Positions 43,525 to 50,766 of a DNA stretch of 64,000 nucleotides are shown here, one piece after another (the stretch's first letter is position 1; every line of letters begins with the position of its first letter). This DNA is from Enterococcus cecorum DSM 20682 = ATCC 43198 (GTDB taxonomy: Bacteria > Bacillota > Bacilli > Lactobacillales > Enterococcaceae), in assembly GCF_000407565.1 (NCBI RefSeq), contig NZ_ASWI01000003.1, forward strand, positions 235,001 through 299,000, in the 5' to 3' direction. The notes under the pieces were generated by a model. The model was not told the DNA's origin. It worked only from the letters and a program-made list of their open reading frames with translations, and made no database searches. The translations under genes and the position numbers were made by a program.

Positions 43525-44310
43525 ATGAAAAAAACAAATAAAAAACCGGTGTATTTCGGGCTGACCAACGATATTATCTTTGGTTGGATTATGAAAAGTG
43601 AGGAGAACTGTTTAGCGATTATCCGCGCGATTTTACCAGAACTAAACATTACTAGCATTATTCATAAAGAGATCCAACACGATATTACCCCTGTAGCCTC
43701 CACTCGCGGTGTTAGATTCGATGCCGTGGTGCAAGATGATCAAAAACGTTATTATGATATTGAAATGCAAGTGGAAAATACCGGCGACTTAGGAAAACGT
43801 GCACGCTATTATCAATCACAAATTGATAATGAAACCCTAATGAAAGGACAGACCTTCCATAAGTTAAAAGAAAGTTTTGTTATTTTCTTATGTACATTTG
43901 ATCCGTTTAGCTATGGATTACGCCGCTACCAATTCTACCAATATGAAGACAGTATTCGAGATTTACGCTTAGATACGCATTCGCATGAGCTATTTATCAA
44001 TTCGAAGGGGACGAAAGGCGAAATATCAAATGGTTTAGCAGGAATTATCGATGTGATGAATCAAAAGCCAAATCAAGCCAACCCACTAGCAAGCAAATTA
44101 ATGAAGGAAATTGCTTATTATAACCAAGATTCAGAAAAGAGACGAAAATTGATGGACTATGAAGCAAGACTGCTAGACGAACGCTCAATTGGTGAAGAAA
44201 AAGGAAGGCAAGAAGAAAGAAACCGAAATGTAAGAAATATAATTATTGCATTTAAAGCGAATAAAGCTGAGACAAGTTATATTTTTCAATTTCTCAAACT
44301 TCGCACTTAA
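43525..44310 (+). CDS. Rpn-family PD-(D/E)XK nuclease, C-terminus replaced by IS sequence
   Basis: A 261-aa protein of the recombination-promoting nuclease / transposase_31 family. The nuclease residues are in RFDAVV (Asp) and YDIEMQV (Asp, Glu, Gln). The typical KGREE-type repeat tail is reduced to EEKGRQEERNRN. The last six residues or so (FLKLRT) are encoded by an IS4-family end that starts at 44293. The native C-terminus is therefore lost. RBS GGAGGAAG is upstream. The core may still be active. Confidence 0.82.
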   Translation: MKKTNKKPVYFGLTNDIIFGWIMKSEENCLAIIRAILPELNITSIIHKEIQHDITPVASTRGVRFDAVVQDDQKRYYDIEMQVENTGDLGKRARYYQSQIDNETLMKGQTFHKLKESFVIFLCTFDPFSYGLRRYQFYQYEDSIRDLRLDTHSHELFINSKGTKGEISNGLAGIIDVMNQKPNQANPLASKLMKEIAYYNQDSEKRRKLMDYEARLLDERSIGEEKGRQEERNRNVRNIIIAFKANKAETSYIFQFLKLRT

Positions 44311-44344
44311 ATAAGTGCTTAAATACCTTGATAAATCAATAAAA
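44293..44344 (-). mobile_element. 52-bp relic of an IS4-family end
   Basis: These 52 bases are an exact reverse complement of 52249-52300, the outer end of the IS4-family element to the right. The match starts CTCAAACTTCGCAC and ends CAATAAAA; outside it the sequences differ. It marks the left border of the metal island. Confidence 0.88.
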
Positions 44345-44345
44345 C

Positions 44346-44387
44346 TTGATATAAATCAATTTTTATATTTCTATGCTCGGTTATACT
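44346..44387 (+). promoter_or_regulatory. FNR-type box and -10 upstream of the P-type ATPase
   Basis: TTGATATAAATCAA (44346-44359) is a perfect TTGAT-N4-ATCAA box. TATACT at 44382-44387 puts the box centre about 41.5 bp upstream of the expected start site, the class II activator position. The two Crp/Fnr proteins in the island are the likely users. Confidence 0.75.
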
Positions 44388-44412
44388 GGATATAGTAAAG
44401 GAGGTAGAAATC

Positions 44413-46263
44413 ATGCAAAAATGGTTATCACATTATCGGAATTGGTTGACAGCAATAACTGGTGTTCTTATTATACTTGCTTTTTCATCCAAATGGGTTT
44501 TTAGTAGTGAGCAGGGCGCAGCTTATCTACTGTTTGTAGCTTCATTAGTTGGTGGTTTACCAATTTTTGTTCAAGCCTATCAAGCTCTTAGAGTTAAGGT
44601 AATTAGCATAGATCTCTTAGTAACTCTTGCTATTTTAGGGGCATTCGTTATTAAAGAGTTTGAAGAATCAGCTATTGTAGCTTTTCTCTTCTTATTTGGT
44701 GCATACTTAGAACAAAGAACATTAGCCAAGACACGTTCTGCGATTAAGAATCTCGTGGAGATGGTACCAGAGACTACTTTTCGTAAACTACACAATGGTG
44801 ACTTTGAAGAGGTATCAGTTGAAGAAGTTAATGAAGAAGATATTCTTTTAGTAAAAACTGGTGGAAAGATCCCAGTTGACGGTGAAGTGATATTTGGCTC
44901 TGGTACTGTAAATGAAGCAAGTATTACGGGCGAATCTATTCCAGTCTCTAAAGGTTTAAGAGATAAAGTTTTTGCTGGCACCATTCTCGAAAATGGCACT
45001 ATACAAATACGTGCTGAGAAGATTGGGGAAGATACAACTTTTGGGAAAATTATTGAATTAGTAGAAGAAGCACAGGACAGCAAGTCAAAAGCTGAGAGAT
45101 TTATTGACAAATTTTCAAAATACTATACTCCCTCAGTTTTAGTGTTAGCGATTATTGTTTGGCTTATTAGCCGCAATATTGAGTTAGCCGTTACTATTTT
45201 GGTTCTTGGATGTCCTGGTGCACTGGTTATTGGCGTACCAGTTTCAAATGTGTCAGGGATTGGAAATGGCGCACGACATGGTATTTTATTTAAGGGTAGT
45301 GATGTCATTACAAACTTTAGTAAAGTTGATACAATGTTATTTGATAAAACAGGAACATTAACTTATGGTAGCCCTCAGGTTGCACAGACAATCTATTATA
45401 GCAGTGATAGGAGTCTTGCTGAGAGCTTACTGGCTAGTGTTGAGAGAGAATCAGATCATCCGCTCGCGAAAGCAATTGTGAACCATTACTCAGGTTCTGT
45501 AGTAGAGGTGATTGACTCAACAGAGGTCGTTCAAGGTGGGGGAATTGTTGCTCGTATTCAAAATCACCAAGTTCTCGTTGGGAACTCTTATTTGATGAAT
45601 CAATATAATATTCCTTTCACTAACCAGATGAAGACCGACATAGCAGGGATGGAAGCAGAAGGGAATTCAATTGTCCTAACTGCTATTGATGGACAAATAG
45701 CTCTTGTTGTAGGAATTCGCGACCAGATTAGACAAGGGGTCAAGGAGGATTTAGAGACGCTTAAGAATATGGGAGTAAAAAATCTCATTCTATTATCTGG
45801 AGATAATCAAGGCACAGTTGATTTAGTTACTAATCAGTTAGGCTTAACCGAGGCTTATGGTCATCTACTACCAGAAGACAAGGCAGAATTTGTGAGAAAA
45901 CGTCAGGCAAGTGGAGAAATAGTAGCATTTGTCGGAGATGGTATTAATGATAGCCCATCGTTGGCCTTAGCGGATATTGGAATTGCCATGGGAAACGGTA
46001 CAGATGTTGCTATTGAAACTTCAAATGTTGTTTTGATAAATTCGGATTTTCACAGAATCCCTCATGCGATTGGATTGGCTAAAGCCACACGACGTAATAT
46101 GATTGAAAATATCTTCATTGCATTGCTAGTCGTAGTAGTTCTTCTTATCAGCGTTCTCTCAAGTTCGTGGATGAATATGGCAATTGGCATGTTTGTTCAT
46201 GAAGGTAGCATTCTTGTAGTTATTTTGAATGCTATGAGGCTTTTAAAATATAAAAGAAAATAG
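44413..46263 (+). CDS. heavy-metal-translocating P1B-type ATPase (CPG motif)
   Basis: A 616-aa metal-exporting or importing membrane ATPase. It has no N-terminal metal-binding domain. The actuator TGES is near 173, the membrane motif GCPGAL near 265 (CPG instead of CPC), the phosphorylation site DKTGTLT near 311, the HP motif in ESDHPLAK near 355 and the hinge GDGINDSPSLA near 515. The metal cannot be told from CPG alone. The HMA chaperone and RIC-like protein downstream suggest redox or metal stress. RBS AGGAGG is upstream. Confidence 0.9.
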   Translation: MQKWLSHYRNWLTAITGVLIILAFSSKWVFSSEQGAAYLLFVASLVGGLPIFVQAYQALRVKVISIDLLVTLAILGAFVIKEFEESAIVAFLFLFGAYLEQRTLAKTRSAIKNLVEMVPETTFRKLHNGDFEEVSVEEVNEEDILLVKTGGKIPVDGEVIFGSGTVNEASITGESIPVSKGLRDKVFAGTILENGTIQIRAEKIGEDTTFGKIIELVEEAQDSKSKAERFIDKFSKYYTPSVLVLAIIVWLISRNIELAVTILVLGCPGALVIGVPVSNVSGIGNGARHGILFKGSDVITNFSKVDTMLFDKTGTLTYGSPQVAQTIYYSSDRSLAESLLASVERESDHPLAKAIVNHYSGSVVEVIDSTEVVQGGGIVARIQNHQVLVGNSYLMNQYNIPFTNQMKTDIAGMEAEGNSIVLTAIDGQIALVVGIRDQIRQGVKEDLETLKNMGVKNLILLSGDNQGTVDLVTNQLGLTEAYGHLLPEDKAEFVRKRQASGEIVAFVGDGINDSPSLALADIGIAMGNGTDVAIETSNVVLINSDFHRIPHAIGLAKATRRNMIENIFIALLVVVVLLISVLSSSWMNMAIGMFVHEGSILVVILNAMRLLKYKRK

Positions 46264-46269
46264 AAATTC

Positions 46270-46311
46270 TTGATAAAAATCAATTTTTTATTCTAAATAT
46301 CGTACTATACT
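46270..46311 (+). promoter_or_regulatory. FNR-type box and -10 upstream of the HMA-protein operon
   Basis: TTGATAAAAATCAA (46270-46283) followed by TATACT (46306-46311). The spacing box-to--10 is 36 bases, exactly as at the ATPase promoter, so both are probably class II sites for one regulator. Confidence 0.75.
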
Positions 46312-46339
46312 AAAGATATAATAAAGAAAGGAAGTAAAG

Positions 46340-46570
46340 ATGATGAAAAAAGCTATACTACAGCTTGAAACACTGGCTTGTCCAACATGTATGCAAAAAA
46401 TTGAGGGAGCCATTAAAAGTGTAACAGGTGTCGATAATGAAAGTGTCAAAGTTCTATTCAATGCCAGTAAGGCAAAAGTAAATTTTGACGATAGTATGAC
46501 AAACATTAATGAAATTGTGAAGGCAGTGCAAGCAATTGGCTATGATGTCCTAAAAGCATCAGAAAAATAA
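46340..46570 (+). CDS. HMA-domain metal chaperone (CopZ-like)
   Basis: A 76-aa heavy-metal-associated domain with the metal-binding CPTC pair in LETLACPTCMQKIEGAI. It probably hands metal to the P-type ATPase, which lacks its own HMA domain. RBS AAAGGAAG is upstream. It is the first gene of a four- or five-gene unit under the second FNR box. Confidence 0.88.
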   Translation: MMKKAILQLETLACPTCMQKIEGAIKSVTGVDNESVKVLFNASKAKVNFDDSMTNINEIVKAVQAIGYDVLKASEK

Positions 46571-46585
46571 TAGGAGGAAGTTACA

Positions 46586-46864
46586 ATGTTAAGACAATTT
46601 TTTGAAGCAAACGATGAGATGCTTGATCTATATACAAATGCTATTACAAAAGCTCATGGGAAAAATCATCCAGAAGTCTTTGATGTTCGCAAAGTTTATG
46701 AAACAATTCAACATAAAATTAGGGATAATAATTTGGACCTATCAAATGAATTTTCAGAACTAAGAGCTCTTACAAAAGATTATACAATTCCAGATGATGC
46801 TTGTGAGACATTTACTAAAACTTATCAGCTATTAAAACAATTTGATGAATTATCTCAAGAATAG
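46586..46864 (+). CDS. short RIC/YtfE-like protein (partial hemerythrin domain)
   Basis: 92 aa. The segment LRALTKDYTIPDDACETF resembles the end of the RIC/ScdA/YtfE di-iron repair domain. KAHGKNHPEVFDV offers His and Glu ligands. The terminal HxxxEN helix of full-length proteins is missing, so it cannot form the usual di-iron site alone. It may work as a dimer or in a new way. It is between the HMA protein and the Crp/Fnr regulator. RBS AGGAGG is upstream. Confidence 0.6.
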   Translation: MLRQFFEANDEMLDLYTNAITKAHGKNHPEVFDVRKVYETIQHKIRDNNLDLSNEFSELRALTKDYTIPDDACETFTKTYQLLKQFDELSQE

Positions 46865-46891
46865 ATTTTATCAATTAGAAAGAGGCTATCC

Positions 46892-47545
46892 ATGATTCAA
46901 CATATTTGTGTGACACTTGTACCATTATTTAATTATCTGTCAGAAGATGAACAGATTAAAATTAATAGATTGGCACAACACAAACAATTTAAAAAAAATG
47001 AAATTGTTTTTAGACCAGGAGATGAAAATCTGGACATCGTGGCTCTCGGAAGTATGAAAGTATTCCAACTGTCTACAAATGGTGATGAACAGCTTTTACG
47101 GGTCGTTGAACCAGGTGGCTATGAGGGTGAGAATCAGTTGTTCGGTATTAAAAATGAATCTCTTTTTGGTAAAACTCTTGAAACAACTGAAATTTGTAGA
47201 TTAAGTAAACAAGATTTTGATCAGGTAATGCTTAGGAATCCACAAATAGCTCTTAAATTATTTGAATTAAGTGCGCAAAAGATGATTCAAGTAGAGAAGC
47301 AGGCCCATATTTTATCTATGGAGCGTGTTGAGGAACGTTTAGCGAACTACCTCTTGGATCTGTCAAAAGCAGCGAACGATTATCGGTTCAGTTTACCTAT
47401 GAAGATGATTGATATCGCGCGATATATAGGGACTACCCCTGAAACTCTTTCTAGAAAATTTAGATTTCTTGAGGATAATAGATTGATAAAACGTTCAGGT
47501 AGAAGAATAATTATTCTTAACAGAGATGGCTTGATTGATTTATGA
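46892..47545 (+). CDS. Crp/Fnr-family regulator 1
   Basis: A 217-aa protein with an N-terminal cyclic-nucleotide-fold sensor (FKKNEIVFRPGDE) and a C-terminal winged helix (IARYIGTTPETLSRKFRFLED). Like lactococcal Flp proteins it has few cysteines in the N-terminus, so an oxygen-sensing FeS cluster of the E. coli FNR type is not evident. The recognition helix TPETLSRKF suits TTGAT-N4-ATCAA boxes, two of which are in the same locus. Autoregulation through the second box is likely. Confidence 0.88.
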   Translation: MIQHICVTLVPLFNYLSEDEQIKINRLAQHKQFKKNEIVFRPGDENLDIVALGSMKVFQLSTNGDEQLLRVVEPGGYEGENQLFGIKNESLFGKTLETTEICRLSKQDFDQVMLRNPQIALKLFELSAQKMIQVEKQAHILSMERVEERLANYLLDLSKAANDYRFSLPMKMIDIARYIGTTPETLSRKFRFLEDNRLIKRSGRRIIILNRDGLIDL

Positions 47546-47553
47546 GGTGAAAA

Positions 47554-48183
47554 ATGTCGTTTGACAAATTAAAGGAATATCTATCCTATCGAGGAGAAAA
47601 ATATATTAAGCCGGAAAAGGCTGGTAATTATCGCCAGTATATGATGGATTTAAGGGACCTAGCTCGACAGGCCCGGGATGAATTCAGTTTAATCAGTAAA
47701 TCTTTTGAAGACAGGGTAAAGCCATTTAAAGCAGAGCGTGTTAGTCAATGGATGAATCAATCTCAGCTATGTCGTCCACATTTTTGGTGTTATTTCCGAT
47801 TGCCTTCCGATGATTTGAATGATTCAGCATTGGCTATTCGTCTTTATGGGGAATCTGATAATTTTGGAATTTCCGTTGAGGTTAGTTTTGTAGAAAGAAG
47901 GAGGTCTGAAAACAGTTTAGAGAAACAAAATAAAGTTTTGAATCTTCTTCCTTTTGGAGCTATGTATTATTTTGTACAAAAAAATGGTATAAGTTTCAAA
48001 ATGGATGCAACAGAAGAAAATCGAAATAATTTACTAAAACAGGTCAAATCAGGTGAGGTTCGTAAGGTCTTGGTTAAACAGGATATTCCAATTGAGACTG
48101 ACCACTCATTAGAACGGTTAATTGATGATCTATTAAAAAGTTTTGATGAATTACTGCCATTTTATAAGGAAACAAAGAAATAA
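47554..48183 (+). CDS. protein of unknown function in the metal island
   Basis: A 209-aa soluble protein, not recognised. It has a basic N-terminus, then WMNQSQLCRPHFWCYFRLPS near 65-85 and IRLYGESDNFGISVEVSFVE near 97. No membrane segment or catalytic motif can be named. It follows the Crp/Fnr gene by eight bases with a GAGGTG site, so it is cotranscribed. The stop codon is in the stem of a terminator now split by IS copy 3. Confidence 0.7.
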   Translation: MSFDKLKEYLSYRGEKYIKPEKAGNYRQYMMDLRDLARQARDEFSLISKSFEDRVKPFKAERVSQWMNQSQLCRPHFWCYFRLPSDDLNDSALAIRLYGESDNFGISVEVSFVERRRSENSLEKQNKVLNLLPFGAMYYFVQKNGISFKMDATEENRNNLLKQVKSGEVRKVLVKQDIPIETDHSLERLIDDLLKSFDELLPFYKETKK

Positions 48184-48258
48184 ACTAAAGGATAGTTAGA
48201 ATGTACCGACCCCCAAAAGTTAGACCATAAAATCTAACAATTGGAGGTCGGTATTTTT

Positions 48259-48837
48259 ATGTCCAAATATTCTTATGAGTTTAAAAAGCAAGTTGTAAAT
48301 GCTTATCTTAATGGCGAAGGTGGTTATACTTATCTTGCAAATAAGTTCGGCATTCCATCTGTTAATAAAGTTAAACTATGGGTGGATAATTACAATGCAT
48401 TTGGTGATGAAGGATTAAAACGTTCTAGAAAAAAAGATTTTTATTCTTTTGAAAAGAAGCTTTCTATAGTAGAGTTATATTTATCAAGTGAAATCTCATA
48501 TCAAGATTTAGCTCTGCAAGAAGGAATTACTAATCCAAGTATGATCACAAATTGGGTGAGTCGCTTTCGTGCAGCTGGTCCTGATGCCCTAAGACCACGC
48601 AAGAAGGGACGAAAGAAAACATTGAATACAACTAATGGCAATACACAAAACAAACCAGTTGAAGAATCTTCTGTTGATACAAGTGCAGAACATGTAAAAG
48701 AGCTAGAAGAGGAACTTCTTAAATTGAGAATTGAGAATGCCTTTTTAAAAGAACTGAGGAGGCTGCGTTTAGAGGACGAGGAAAAAATGAGAGAACGGCA
48801 CTCGTCATCAACAGTCTCCGACGAGAATTCAAACTAA
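48259..48837 (+). CDS. IS3-family transposase OrfA (copy 3)
   Basis: 192 aa; same domains and start signals as the other copies. Differences are KYSYEF and IPSVNKV, and MITNW as in copy 4. Confidence 0.92.
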   Translation: MSKYSYEFKKQVVNAYLNGEGGYTYLANKFGIPSVNKVKLWVDNYNAFGDEGLKRSRKKDFYSFEKKLSIVELYLSSEISYQDLALQEGITNPSMITNWVSRFRAAGPDALRPRKKGRKKTLNTTNGNTQNKPVEESSVDTSAEHVKELEEELLKLRIENAFLKELRRLRLEDEEKMRERHSSSTVSDENSN

Positions 48838-48860
48838 AAGACCTTCTCTCTTATACAGGC

Positions 48861-49679
48861 ATGCCTAAAGCAACATATATGTATTGGCAAAAACGATTTG
48901 ATAGAGAAAATCCTGACAAAGAACTTGAAGAAAAAATCCAAGAAATCCGTAAGAATAATAAGGATTACGGATATCGTAGAATACATGGAGAGCTTCATAA
49001 TCAGGGATATCTCATCAACAAAAAGAAGGTTCAGCGAATAGTTCAAAAACTTGGCTTGCAGGTGACATCCTACACACGCAAAAGTAGGAAATATAGTTCC
49101 TATAAGGGCAGGATTGGTACCATTGCACCCAACAGAATTCGCAGACGCTTTAATACGCACATACCCCATCAAAAAATCACAACGGATACGACTGAATTTA
49201 AGTATTATGAAGTTGATGTCAAAGGACATATGACAATGCATAAGCTGTATTTAGATCCATTTATGGATATGTGTAATGGAGAAATACTAAGTTACAGCAT
49301 CGATAAGAAACCTTCAGCAAAGAATGTAATGAATGCCTTGGATAAAGCCATTGAAATCACTTCAGACTGCCCTTATAGACGAACATTCCATTCTGACCAG
49401 GGTTGGGCATACCAGATGAAGGCATACTCTCACAGGCTAAAAGAAGAACGAATATTTCAAAGCATGTCTCGAAAGGGCAACTGTCTAGATAATTCCGTAA
49501 TGGAGAATTTCTTCGGTCTGCTTAAGCAAGAGATATACTATGGCGTTATTTACTATAGCTATGAGGAATTAAAAATGGAAATAGAACGATTTATAAAGTA
49601 TTATAATGAACAACGAATAAAAGAAAAGTTAGGATGGATGAGTCCTGTTCAATATAGGCTCCATCTTTTAGCTGCATAA
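48861..49679 (+). CDS. IS3-family transposase OrfB (copy 3)
   Basis: 272 aa with intact DDE residues. It has YKGRIG and SYSID like copy 2, but YGVIYY like copy 4, a mosaic pattern. Confidence 0.92.
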   Translation: MPKATYMYWQKRFDRENPDKELEEKIQEIRKNNKDYGYRRIHGELHNQGYLINKKKVQRIVQKLGLQVTSYTRKSRKYSSYKGRIGTIAPNRIRRRFNTHIPHQKITTDTTEFKYYEVDVKGHMTMHKLYLDPFMDMCNGEILSYSIDKKPSAKNVMNALDKAIEITSDCPYRRTFHSDQGWAYQMKAYSHRLKEERIFQSMSRKGNCLDNSVMENFFGLLKQEIYYGVIYYSYEELKMEIERFIKYYNEQRIKEKLGWMSPVQYRLHLLAA

Positions 49680-49769
49680 TGAAAACGAGACGACCGGAGT
49701 CGTCTCGTAAAAAAGTCTAACTTTTGGGGGTCACCTCAGAAGTAACACCTATCCTTTAGTTTATAAAAA

Positions 49770-50441
49770 TTATAGAAAGTCAAATTTATCCCAAAAAGAA
49801 CGAAATAGTATAATTTTCTTTCCATTTCTATTTATTAATCCTTCTTCTTGAAAAGCTCTTAATTTACGGGATATAGTTTCAGGACTGGTAGCTAGATAGC
49901 TGGCTAGTTCTTTCAGTGAGACTGGTATCGTAATGGTCTCTTCAGTCATTACCTCTGAAGGGAGAGAGAGCTGACTGAAGTAGGTAGCTAAACGATCCTC
50001 TATTGAATCAATTGCCAGTAGTTGCAGTTGATTCTCAATCTCTAAAGATTTGTAGGCGTTTAATTGAAGTAGTTTGCAGCTTAATTGTGGGTAAAGATTG
50101 ATTAACTTATTGAAATCTGACTTATATAGGATACATACTTTTGTTTCTTTAATGGCCTCTCCATAAAGAGAATCATTTGAGAGACCAAAGAGATAATTCT
50201 CTCCGTCATATTCTCCCTCATTAACAATACGAATAAGCTGTTCCTTACCAGTTTTACTCAGTTTATAGATTCTCATAGCACCAGCTGAAATAATCGATAG
50301 CTGCTCTGGATCATCGGGAGAAAAAATAATTTCTCCCTTTTTAAAGGTTTTATGATATAGCAATTCTTGAACCTTACTCTGTTCATCACAAGAAAGATTA
50401 TTAAAAAGAGGAACCCGATGAACGCAGCCAATTTTTGTCAT
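49770..50441 (-). CDS. Crp/Fnr-family regulator 2
   Basis: A 223-aa paralogue of regulator 1 with the same plan: FKKGEIIFSPDDPEQ in the sensor fold and ELASYLATSPETISRKLRAF in the winged helix. It is convergent with the first regulator's operon. Two Flp-type regulators in one locus recall the lactococcal FlpA/FlpB pair, which affects zinc and redox balance. Its own promoter region lies at 50442-50600, divergent from the nrdI stub. Confidence 0.88.
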   Translation of the reverse strand: MTKIGCVHRVPLFNNLSCDEQSKVQELLYHKTFKKGEIIFSPDDPEQLSIISAGAMRIYKLSKTGKEQLIRIVNEGEYDGENYLFGLSNDSLYGEAIKETKVCILYKSDFNKLINLYPQLSCKLLQLNAYKSLEIENQLQLLAIDSIEDRLATYFSQLSLPSEVMTEETITIPVSLKELASYLATSPETISRKLRAFQEEGLINRNGKKIILFRSFWDKFDFL

Positions 50442-50528
50442 ATTTTTATTCTCCCTTGCATTCTTTTATATTTCTTAAAAAATTAGCTATGGTCAATTTT
50501 TTTTAATTAGGGAAGATATATAATCAAA

Positions 50529-50544
50529 TCACTATATGTAGTGT
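50529..50544 (+). promoter_or_regulatory. NrdR-like box upstream of the nrdI stub
   Basis: TCACTATATGTAGTGT is a near-palindrome that fits the NrdR-box consensus (ACAcwATATwTwGTGT type). NrdR represses ribonucleotide reductase genes, which supports the nrdI call downstream. Confidence 0.6.
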
Positions 50545-50604
50545 CTGTTTTTATCATCAAATACAGTATATAGGAATTATACATATTAGAAGGGAAAAAT
50601 ACAA

Positions 50605-50766
50605 GTGATTAGAATATACTATATCAGTCTTAGCGGGAATACGACTAATTTTCTTGAAAGATTAGATCATTATCTCCAGAGGGAACTTCAAGAGAAATTG
50701 GATTATGTTAATGTCAAGGATTTAGTAACTCAAACTTCGCACATAAATTGTAGCTATGAACCTTGA
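50605..50766 (+). pseudogene. nrdI: nrdI 5' fragment (flavodoxin for class Ib ribonucleotide reductase), cut by the IS4-family element
   Basis: A GTG start with AGAAGGG upstream opens a 53-codon frame: IRIYYISLSGNTTNFLERL has the NrdI flavin phosphate-loop pattern (SLSGNT). The last ~12 codons come from the IS end at 50729. About 100 C-terminal residues are missing, and no 3' part is seen beyond the IS at 52301. NrdI would activate the NrdF manganese centre. Confidence 0.8.

Larger units (their letters stand above)
48202..49738 (+). mobile_element. IS3-family insertion sequence, copy 3
   Basis: 1537 bp with target duplication GAA (48199-48201 and 49739-49741). Its left end reads TGTACCGACCCCC, one C more and one A fewer than in copies 2 and 4. 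It is in the loop of a perfect terminator hairpin between convergent genes. Confidence 0.96.
48180..49764 (-). terminator. convergent terminator, split by IS copy 3
   Basis: ATAAACTAAAGGATAG (48180-48195) and CTATCCTTTAGTTTAT (49749-49764) form a perfect 16-bp stem once the IS and one GAA are removed. On the minus strand the stem leads into TTTCTTTGTTT, so it ends the second Crp/Fnr gene. Confidence 0.85.
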
